From contig JAGBJY010000054.1 of the NCBI GenBank assembly GCA_017934185.1, forward strand, positions 1 through 32,190: DNA of 32,190 nucleotides. The letters run 5' to 3'. The stretch comes from Bacteroidales bacterium (GTDB taxonomy: Bacteria; Bacteroidota; Bacteroidia; Bacteroidales; UBA932). The translations under genes were made by a program, and so were the position numbers. Within the stretch, counting starts at the first letter, position 1, and every line of letters starts with the position of its first letter. Below, in pieces: positions 9,901-15,068 of the stretch. The notes beneath the pieces were generated by a model. It searched no databases, was not told the DNA's origin, and saw only the letters and a program-made list of their open reading frames with translations.

Positions 9901-10383
9901 CAGTTCTCTACCTTCGCCAAGATGTACGACCAGAAGCCGGAACGGCTGGACCTGAATGCCCTGGTCCAGCAGGAAGTGGACCTCTTTGATTCCAGGGATG
10001 ACATCAGCATCGAGTACTTCGGCCTGCAGGATGCCTGGGTGGAAGCCCCGCGTCCGCAGCTCACCCGCGTGGTGGTGAACCTCATCACCAACGCCATCCA
10101 GGCCGTAGATGAGAATCCGGGCGACAAACGCCTGGTGGTATCGCTGAGGAATGCCTCTGAGGACGGTTTCTATGAGATTGTGGTGGAAGACAACGGGCCG
10201 GGGGTGTCGGAGCAGAACCAGGACAAGATTTTCACCCCGGACTTCACCACCAAGACCAGCGGGAGCGGCCTGGGCCTTGCCATTTGCCGCAGGATTGCCG
10301 AGCATTGTGGCGGCAGCATCTCCTACAGCCGCTCCTTTGCCCTTGGCGGCGCCGCTTTCACGGTGAAATACCCCAAAGCATAG
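6898..10383 (+). CDS. Large multi-pass NtrY-like sensor histidine kinase
   Basis: Membrane sensor kinase of 1161 residues. Seen in order: a first membrane helix (about 11-28), an extracytoplasmic segment to about 205, a block of roughly six hydrophobic helices (about 210-430), a second extracytoplasmic segment, two further helices around 650-720, another extracytoplasmic stretch, a final helix near 850, a HAMP-like linker, the phosphoacceptor H-box (MARRVAHDLKNPLTPIKLQ, His951), an N-box (NLITNAIQAVDENP, ~1060) and G-boxes (DNGPGVSE, GSGLGLAICRR). The HDLKNPLTPIKLQ form is that of NtrY-type kinases. Start chosen at 6898, with GGAG about 13 bases upstream and an 8-base overlap with rlmH; an upstream in-frame start would overlap rlmH by 62 bases. 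A likely partner is the NtrC-like regulator at 13917, but that pairing is inferred. Signal unknown. Confidence 0.88.
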   Translation: MNKSSLIRRYAPVVLIAAAVLCFAASLFSGGGSANLDGAAADLSRKVERRMRVLDRYIDQGLHGDKHAWMQLDGLPEDMVVYRYVEDTLQSWVGQFPIRNDDIRPRTLLQRMGDSRSQISSPLADVTEDLRFVNHGPKWYLEKAVEGDGCKVIAGLEIVNELRAGSLNGTNRHFGVDERYTVQPLSESVGAPVMVDGVPLFKLTAETRAEPSQRHSALLWLAVALLLAGTLLLLSSHPSLGALAAVQAVQLGLLTWLYFYGRGLGQVSQLFSPLLYADGPFLYSLGAVVLVNLAINLVVLDYYLVRWTLLKATRRRNSRGLQLMLALVCILLIVCTCTYLHLSFKSILVNSNINLELYKISLLTRYTGLVYLSFLALTLALPLLLQMLSPLLRSLTGIRYDMFDNPERLLYAAAVGIYFVTISSTLGFRKEQQRVDVWANRLAMDRDIALEIQLRSAEAAIAADPMIGVLSALEGSSDLIRSRISTTYMGRIAQDYDINVILTGPEFGNFLDRIRGGIRLGDNSHFFYSTIGSGRTSYTGLFTYYVQKVGSTSVLVTVESKHNREDRGYLSLLGLNDPGRVSLPPVYSWAKYSGTRLVQYKGSYPFPTVFSGGLQQHVNGHADMDGFCHFINEVSEDEVIVISRPSTEWLYYVVEGFLFSIIAFAAISALSRRRRRTGGRAYYQTRIGLVIYVSLILTLVAMAVFSVWFVYKRNNADMQSIMTARINTLQSMMQEHLRQVDGPEDIGTSEVAQAVEMVGNNLKCDITLFSTSGQVVMSTTPEVYERMILGHRLDDKAMDNILYGHKRFYMNRERVGRRSYYALYAPVLNSDGRMVAIISSPFTNITGDLETEAILHIATVITIFLLLLMLARFVTFEVVSRLFRPITVLRRKMTVTDVDHLEPLIYNQDDELTPLVQAYNRMVQDLGESSRRLTQAERDKAWTDMARRVAHDLKNPLTPIKLQLQMLIRMKASGNPLWQERFDEVAQTVLYHVDLLADSADQFSTFAKMYDQKPERLDLNALVQQEVDLFDSRDDISIEYFGLQDAWVEAPRPQLTRVVVNLITNAIQAVDENPGDKRLVVSLRNASEDGFYEIVVEDNGPGVSEQNQDKIFTPDFTTKTSGSGLGLAICRRIAEHCGGSISYSRSFALGGAAFTVKYPKA

Positions 10384-10398
10384 GTTGCAGAAAGAAAA

Positions 10399-10430
10399 TT
10401 TGCAGAAAAAGTGACAAATCGTTATTTTTG
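10399..10430 (+). promoter_or_regulatory. Consensus Bacteroidota promoter of efp
   Basis: TTTG (10399-10402), 20-base spacer, TATTTTTG (10423-10430): both elements perfect. It predicts a roughly 37-base AT-rich leader before the ATG at 10473, with no evident Shine-Dalgarno, as expected for highly expressed Bacteroidota genes. Confidence 0.8.
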
Positions 10431-10472
10431 TGGGTTGTTACGAATTAACGATTAACTAAATAAACCAATTTT

Positions 10473-11042
10473 ATGGCAACAACTGCTGATCTGAAGAACG
10501 GAATGTACATTATGTTCAACGGCAAACCTTGCGTTGTGGTGTACTTCCAGCACGTAAAACCCGGTAAGGGCCCTGCTTTTGTAAAGACCAAACTCCGCAA
10601 CCTGGAAAACGGCCGCATCCTTGAAAACACCTTCACTGCCGGTGTCAAACTGGATACCATCAGTGTAGAACGCCGCCCTTATCAGTTCCTGTACGATGAC
10701 GGTGAGGCCTTCAACTTCATGCATGAGGAAACCTACGAGCAGATTACCCTCCCCCACGACGTGGTGGAGAACGCAGACCTCATGAAGGAAGGACAGCGCG
10801 TGGAAATGATGTATATGACCGAGCCTGAGGAACGCTGCCTCACCTGCGAGCTTCCCACCTACGTAACCCTGGAGGTTACCTACAGCGAGCCTGCTGTGAA
10901 GGGCAATACCGCTTCTACCAGCGCCCTCAAGGAAGTCACCCTGGAAACCGGCGCCAAAATCATGGTTCCCCTGTTCATTGAAACCGGAGAAGTGATTACC
11001 GTGAACACCACCGACCGTAGCTACGGCCAGCGCGTGAAATAA
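10473..11042 (+). CDS. efp: Translation elongation factor P
   Basis: EF-P binds between the ribosomal P and E sites and relieves stalling at polyproline stretches. The 189-residue length matches the family. Seen: three beta-barrel domains, starting ADLKNGMYIMFNGKPCVVV, the domain I loop KPGKGPAFVKTK with the tip lysine at position 32, central VERRPYQFLYDDGEAFNFM, and the C-terminal signature GAKIMVPLFIETGEVITVNT followed by SYGQRVK. The tip carries a lysine, so it may be modified or used unmodified; no modifying enzyme lies in the window. It is a single-gene unit with a strong promoter upstream and a stem-loop downstream, facing the creatininase-fusion gene. Confidence 0.97.
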   Translation: MATTADLKNGMYIMFNGKPCVVVYFQHVKPGKGPAFVKTKLRNLENGRILENTFTAGVKLDTISVERRPYQFLYDDGEAFNFMHEETYEQITLPHDVVENADLMKEGQRVEMMYMTEPEERCLTCELPTYVTLEVTYSEPAVKGNTASTSALKEVTLETGAKIMVPLFIETGEVITVNTTDRSYGQRVK

Positions 11043-11063
11043 ACGGGGGCTCCCCTTACAAAC

Positions 11064-11100
11064 CGTGCAAGGTGTCCTGATTTTCGGGACACCTTGCGCG
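11064..11100. terminator. Stem-loop between convergent efp and the XRE-creatininase gene
   Basis: An 11-base-pair perfect stem (GCAAGGTGTCC at 11067-11077 with GGACACCTTGC at 11087-11097), extendable by three pairs, around a 9-base loop. No strong T-run follows on either strand, so it is a probable but non-canonical terminator or mRNA 3' end stabiliser for both genes. Confidence 0.5.
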
Positions 11101-11109
11101 TAGGAGGCC

Positions 11110-12096
11110 TTAGTATAGTTCTTTGGTGCACAAATCTACTACCAGCGCAGCGATTTTCTCCACGACAACCTGCGCATACTTCCTTCCCTTTTCCGGAGAG
11201 GATTTAAGCGGATTGCCCACACCGGTATCGGCCGATATCTTGGCCCAGTCTCTGGGAATCCAGCCCACCTTTTCACGGAGACCTGAGATGGCGAAAGGCT
11301 TGGAAGCTCCATCAGAAGCATATTCCATCATTACCAGTTCCGGGTGGTAGTACATCATGACCGATGTCTCCTGCTCCCCTGCATGGTCGTCAATTTTTTC
11401 TTCAAAATAGTCTTTGCGCGGAACAAAAGTAAACCAGTCACTCTGGGCAATCAGAAAATCCGGCTTTTGCACTGCCAAATCGCGGATTAAGCCTTTGAAA
11501 GTATTGCCGCCATGGCCGTTCAGAATTAGAAGCCGATGGATTCCGCAGCGCTCCAGAGAGGCTACGATATCCTGAAGAATGGCCATCTGGGTTTGCTGGG
11601 AGGCATGTAAACAGAAGGGCAGTTGGGTCTGTCCCGGATTCTGAGAGCCCAGCGGAATGCCCGGAAGCACTCTCACTTCCACCCCTGCATCGTGTGCACG
11701 GGCTGCCACATCCAGTCCAATGGCGGTAGCCAGAATCACGTCTGTACAGTAGGGCAAATGGCCATTGTGGGGTTCCGTGGCGCCCCAGGGCAGGATGGCC
11801 ATTTGATAGTCTTTGACTTGCTTCACTTCCCCCCAGGTGGTTAAAGCTATCTCATAAGGCGACGGCTCCGGAAAAACGCATCCAGTCGGCTCCGGCTCGG
11901 AGGTGTAAGAAACCAACAGTTCAAAGGGCACTCCAAAAACTTCAGCGGCCCTGTGAATGGTTTCCAAGTTCTTGGTCTTGAATAACGCGTTGACGTTCTG
12001 CTTCTTGATACCCATCCGACGGGCAAATTCCGCCTTTGATAAACCCGCCCTTTTGAGAAGTTCTTCCCCCTTCTCTTCGAAATAAATTGTAGCCAT
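11110..12096 (-). CDS. XRE-type DNA-binding domain fused to creatininase-family amidohydrolase
   Basis: Protein of 328 residues with two parts. Residues ~1-68 form a Cro/C1-type helix-turn-helix (LSKAEFARRMGIKKQNVNAL, then a C-terminal helix LETIHRAAEVFGVPFELLVSY). Residues ~85-328 match the creatininase superfamily of metal-dependent amidohydrolases: GATEPHNGHLPYCTD supplies Glu, His and Asp metal ligands, LILNGHGGN is the conserved turn, and HAGEQETS supplies the later His and Glu. The active site therefore looks intact. Substrate is unknown; the family includes creatininase and several ring-opening or peptide-cleaving enzymes. The start at 12096 is set by the domain boundary and by a promoter 17 bases upstream; the longer frame to 12321 is proline-rich, overlaps ispH and is not credible. 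Lower GC than its neighbours. Enzymatic transcription regulator is a hypothesis only. Confidence 0.82.
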   Translation of the reverse strand: MATIYFEEKGEELLKRAGLSKAEFARRMGIKKQNVNALFKTKNLETIHRAAEVFGVPFELLVSYTSEPEPTGCVFPEPSPYEIALTTWGEVKQVKDYQMAILPWGATEPHNGHLPYCTDVILATAIGLDVAARAHDAGVEVRVLPGIPLGSQNPGQTQLPFCLHASQQTQMAILQDIVASLERCGIHRLLILNGHGGNTFKGLIRDLAVQKPDFLIAQSDWFTFVPRKDYFEEKIDDHAGEQETSVMMYYHPELVMMEYASDGASKPFAISGLREKVGWIPRDWAKISADTGVGNPLKSSPEKGRKYAQVVVEKIAALVVDLCTKELY

Positions 12097-12112
12097 ACTT
12101 GTGAAATTTATG

Positions 12113-12144
12113 CAAAAGTAATAATTATTCATTATTTTTACAAG
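12113..12144 (-). promoter_or_regulatory. Promoter of the XRE-creatininase gene
   Basis: Minus strand: CTTG (12144-12141), 20 bases, TACTTTTG (12120-12113). The predicted leader before the ATG at 12096 is only about 12 bases. The AT-rich spacer is a reasonable place for operator sites if the protein autoregulates. Confidence 0.6.
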
Positions 12145-12159
12145 GCATATCAGAAAGAA

Positions 12160-12168
12160 GGGGGGGGG
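12160..12168. repeat. G9 homopolymer tract
   Basis: Nine consecutive G on the plus strand, between the ispH stop (12200) and the -33 element of the XRE-creatininase promoter (12144). It is in no gene I support. Such tracts slip easily, in cells and in sequencing. Confidence 0.8.
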
Positions 12169-12199
12169 CGAAGACGCGCGCTGGAGGAAGCGTAGGAAC

Positions 12200-13075
12200 T
12201 TAGGAGAGGGCGGCGATGGCAGCGGCCACTTCTTCCAGGAGCCATTTGGGGGTGGAGGTGGCACCGCAGACCCCCACGGTTTTGCAGCCGTGGAACCACT
12301 GCGCCTGAATCTCGGAAGCATTGCCCAGCAGGTAGGTGCGGGGATTTTCCCGGCGGCAAAGGTCGCTCAGGGCGCGGCCGTTGGAGGAAGTGCGCCCGGC
12401 AACAAAGACTATCACATCGTGCTCCCGGGCAAAGGCCGCCAGCTTCTCGTGGCGGGAAGCCACCTGGCCGCAAATGGTATTGTGCACAGTGAGCCGCGCA
12501 CCCTTATCCCGGAGCATCTGGCAGATAACCCCGTATTCGAGCGGGCTTTTGGTGGTCTGGGAGAAGATTTCCACGGGCTGGGAAAGGTCTATTTTGCCGG
12601 ATTCCAGGGCCTCTGTGAGCATGGCGGCATTCTCCACCACCAGGGCATCTCCGTCCACTTGTCCCAGCAGCCCCAGCACTTCTGCATGACCCACCCGGCC
12701 GAAGATAATCACCTGCCCATGAAGGCCGCTGCGGTGCAGGCGGGCATAGGCCTGCCGGATGCGCCCCTGCAGTTGAAGCACCACAGGGCAGGAACAGTCA
12801 ATGACCTGCAAGGAACGCTGAGAGGCGGCAGCATAGGTAGCGGGCGGTTCCCCGTGGGCACGGATGAGGACGGTTTGGCCTTCGGGCACCTGCTCCAGGG
12901 AATTCACCGTGACCAGGCCCTGGCTTCCCAGCCTGCTCAGTTCGGCCTCATTGTGCACAATGTCGCCCAAAGAATATAGACGGCCACCTTGGGAAAGGTA
13001 GTCTTCGGCCCGCGAAATGGCACGGATAACACCACCGCAGAAGCCGGAACCGGGGTCTATTTCTACGCTTAACAC
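12200..13075 (-). CDS. ispH: 4-hydroxy-3-methylbut-2-enyl diphosphate reductase
   Basis: Last step of the MEP isoprenoid pathway: reductive dehydroxylation of HMBPP to IPP and DMAPP with a [4Fe-4S] cluster. About 291 residues, normal for a stand-alone IspH. Seen: VEIDPGSGFCGGV with the first cluster cysteine, RAHGEPP, DCSCPVV with the second cluster cysteine, GRVGHAEVLG, SQTTKSPLEY, NTICGQV with the third, GRTSSNG and GATSTPKWL. The GTG start at 13075 gives the usual MxSVEIDPxSGFC beginning and overlaps the cmk stop by seven bases; the longer frame to 13132 runs through cmk and is rejected. The usual DATCP is DCSCP here, adding an extra cysteine. Probably co-transcribed and translationally coupled with cmk. 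Confidence 0.94.
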   Translation of the reverse strand: MLSVEIDPGSGFCGGVIRAISRAEDYLSQGGRLYSLGDIVHNEAELSRLGSQGLVTVNSLEQVPEGQTVLIRAHGEPPATYAAASQRSLQVIDCSCPVVLQLQGRIRQAYARLHRSGLHGQVIIFGRVGHAEVLGLLGQVDGDALVVENAAMLTEALESGKIDLSQPVEIFSQTTKSPLEYGVICQMLRDKGARLTVHNTICGQVASRHEKLAAFAREHDVIVFVAGRTSSNGRALSDLCRRENPRTYLLGNASEIQAQWFHGCKTVGVCGATSTPKWLLEEVAAAIAALS

Positions 13076-13785
13076 GACAGACCGGGCGTTTCGTAGAGGC
13101 CGAACTTGCCCTGCAGCACGCCCAGGGCCCATACCACTTCTTCGTGCAGGGTCATGTGGGTGTTGTCCAGAACATAAGCATCCGGGGCCTGGCGCAGCGG
13201 GGAGGTTTCCCGGTGAGAATCCCGGTAATCCCGCTCCTGCAGGGCCTGGAACACTTCTTCCAGGGTGTCGGTACCACCCTTGGCAGAGAGTTCGTCGTAC
13301 CGGCGCTGTGCCCGGACCATAGGGTCTGCGGTCATGAAAATCTTAAGCTGGGCATCCGGAAATACCGTGGTGCCGATGTCCCGTCCGTCCATAATCACAC
13401 GGCCGCCGGCGGCAAAGGCGTGCAGGCGTTCATCCACCCAGGCACGGACAAAGGGGTATGCGCTCACCGGGCTTGCGAGGGCCCCCACTTCCCCGGTGCG
13501 AATCTGGGCCTCCACCTCACGGGATCCCATGAACAGCCGGGTGGCACCCTCTTTCCGCTCAAAATGCAGTTCCAGGGAAGGGAGAAGGGCTTGAAGGGCA
13601 GCTTCGTCTACACTGCCATCGGCCCGGATGGCGCCGGCCTCTTTGGCGGCAAGGGCAACGCCACGGTACATGGCGCCGCTGTCCAGGTACAGGAAGCCGA
13701 ATTCCCCGGCCACAAGCTTGGCAAAGGTGCTTTTTCCGGTAGAGGAATAGCCGTCCACGGCAATAATGATATCCGGTATGGTCAT
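13069..13785 (-). CDS. cmk: Cytidylate kinase
   Basis: Phosphorylates CMP and dCMP with ATP in the nucleotide salvage and synthesis pathway. 238 residues, slightly above the usual 220-230. Seen: P-loop AVDGYSSTGKSTFAK, FLYLDSGAMYRGVALAA, the (D)ISSPVS-equivalent region VGALASPVSAYPFVR, VIMDGRDIGTTVFPDAQLKIFMTA and the C-terminal RDYRDSHRETSPLRQAPDA. The start ATG at 13785 lies 21 bases after a -7-like TAAATTTG on the minus strand. It overlaps ispH and diverges from the NtrC-like regulator. Identification is secure. Confidence 0.95.
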   Translation of the reverse strand: MTIPDIIIAVDGYSSTGKSTFAKLVAGEFGFLYLDSGAMYRGVALAAKEAGAIRADGSVDEAALQALLPSLELHFERKEGATRLFMGSREVEAQIRTGEVGALASPVSAYPFVRAWVDERLHAFAAGGRVIMDGRDIGTTVFPDAQLKIFMTADPMVRAQRRYDELSAKGGTDTLEEVFQALQERDYRDSHRETSPLRQAPDAYVLDNTHMTLHEEVVWALGVLQGKFGLYETPGLSC

Positions 13786-13805
13786 ACTGACATGCGTTAG
13801 GACAA

Positions 13806-13813
13806 CAAATTTA
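13806..13813 (-). promoter_or_regulatory. -7 element upstream of cmk
   Basis: TAAATTTG on the minus strand (13813-13806) fits TAnnTTTG exactly. No clear -33 TTTG is present 19-21 bases upstream, so only the -7 element is claimed. Confidence 0.45.
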
Positions 13814-13854
13814 AATAATTTTTACGATATTTGCATAATATTAAGACAGGAAAA

Positions 13855-13896
13855 ACAGCCGGCCGCATAAGCGACAGGAGTGTAGCGGCAGGCTGT
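13855..13896. other. Imperfect inverted repeat upstream of the NtrC-like gene
   Basis: ACAGCC (13855-13860) pairs with GGCTGT (13891-13896), and inside it CCGC (13863-13866) pairs with GCGG (13885-13888), each separated by a two-base internal loop. It could be an operator or a leader hairpin if transcription starts at the upstream GATATTTG (13826-13833). Confidence 0.35.
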
Positions 13897-13902
13897 ATTT
13901 CA

Positions 13903-13910
13903 CAACTTTG
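13903..13910 (+). promoter_or_regulatory. -7-like element abutting the NtrC-like start
   Basis: CAACTTTG matches TAnnTTTG at seven of eight positions and ends six bases before the ATG at 13917, again predicting a leaderless or nearly leaderless mRNA. No -33 match was found at the usual spacing. Confidence 0.35.
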
Positions 13911-13916
13911 CATAAA

Positions 13917-15065
13917 ATGAAAGTTCTGATTGTAGACGACGAGCGCGCCATCCGCTATTCGCTCAAGGAGATTCTGGAAATGGAGAATTACCAGGTAGAA
14001 ACCGCCGAAAACGGCCTGGAAGGTCTCCAGAAGGCGCAAAAGGAAAAATATGACGCCATTTTCTGCGACATCAAGATGCCCCAGATGGACGGCACCGAGA
14101 TGCTTTCCAAACTCATAGAAGAAGGCATCGAAACCCCTGTGATTATGGTTTCCGGCCATGCCGACATCACCACGGCCGTGGAATGCATCAAAACCGGCGC
14201 CTACGATTTCATTGAGAAGCCGCTGGACCTGAACCGCATCCTGATTACCCTGAAAAACGCCACGGACAAAGCCAGTCTGGTTACCCAGACCAAGATTCTG
14301 AAAAAGAAGATTTACGGCCGCGAAATGGTGGGCGCATCGGCCCCCATTGCCCACCTGAAAGAAATGGTGGAAAAGGTGGCACCCACGGGAGCCAGCGTGC
14401 TCATCACCGGCCCCAACGGCTCCGGCAAGGAACTGGTTGCCCAGAGTATCTACCAGCTCAGCGAGCGCTCCATGATGCCCTTCGTGGAGGTGAACTGCGC
14501 CGCTATCCCTTCAGAACTCATTGACAGCGAGCTGTTTGGCCACAAGAAAGGGTCTTTCACCTCGGCCATCCGGGACCACAAAGGCAAATTTGAGCAGGCC
14601 GATGGCGGCACCATCTTCCTGGATGAAATTGGCGACATGTCCCTCCCGGCCCAGGCCAAAGTGCTGCGCGTGCTGCAGGAGCGGAAGCTTACCCCGGTGG
14701 GCGGGGACAAGGAAATTACCGTGGATGTCCGCGTGATTGCCGCCACCAACAAAAACCTGCAGGAAGAGATTGCCAAAGGCAATTTCCGCGAAGATCTGTA
14801 CCACCGCCTGAGCGTGATTGTGCTCCGCGTTCCGCCCCTGGACGAGCGGAAGGACGACATCCCGCTGCTGATTGGCCATTTCAACGAACAGATTTGCGCC
14901 GAAAGCGGAAAACCGGTGCGGACGTTCAGTCCGGAGGCCATCGCCGCCCTTACAGAGCGTTCCTGGCCCGGCAATATCCGTGAACTCCGCAATGTGGTGG
15001 AGCGCCTCCTCATTCTGGGCGGCAATCCCATCAGCGCCCAGGACGTAAAGGACTACGTTTATTAA
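13917..15065 (+). CDS. NtrC-like response regulator without DNA-binding domain
   Basis: 382 residues: a receiver domain (about 1-120; phosphoacceptor D51 in FCDIKMPQMDG, acidic pocket VDDE) followed by a sigma-54-activator-type AAA+ domain (about 135-370; Walker A GPNGSGKE, Walker B GGTIFLDEIGD, arginine-finger region VRVIAATNKNL, and WPGNIRELRNVVERL). The protein ends just after this, at SAQDVKDYVY, so the C-terminal Fis-type helix-turn-helix of NtrC (usually 450 or more residues) is missing. The sigma-54 contact loop, normally GAFTGA, reads GSFTSA. Start ATG 13917 begins MKVLIVDDE; an earlier in-frame TTG is not needed. The AsmA-like gene follows after three bases. Likely partner: the NtrY-like kinase at 6898. 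Domain calls are confident; mode of action is open. Confidence 0.9.
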   Translation: MKVLIVDDERAIRYSLKEILEMENYQVETAENGLEGLQKAQKEKYDAIFCDIKMPQMDGTEMLSKLIEEGIETPVIMVSGHADITTAVECIKTGAYDFIEKPLDLNRILITLKNATDKASLVTQTKILKKKIYGREMVGASAPIAHLKEMVEKVAPTGASVLITGPNGSGKELVAQSIYQLSERSMMPFVEVNCAAIPSELIDSELFGHKKGSFTSAIRDHKGKFEQADGGTIFLDEIGDMSLPAQAKVLRVLQERKLTPVGGDKEITVDVRVIAATNKNLQEEIAKGNFREDLYHRLSVIVLRVPPLDERKDDIPLLIGHFNEQICAESGKPVRTFSPEAIAALTERSWPGNIRELRNVVERLLILGGNPISAQDVKDYVY

Positions 15066-15068
15066 GCC

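Noticed and set aside
8506-10305. 599-codon open frame opposite the sensor kinase
   Set aside because: Antisense to the HAMP and kinase domains, with His- and Val-rich composition and no motif.
12097-12321. 75-residue N-terminal extension of the XRE-creatininase protein
   Set aside because: Proline-rich, overlaps the ispH end, passes through the promoter and the G9 tract, and lacks family similarity; the ATG at 12096 starts the domain.
13076-13132. 19-residue extension of IspH upstream of its GTG
   Set aside because: It runs through the end of cmk, and IspH proteins begin close to VEIDPxSGFC.
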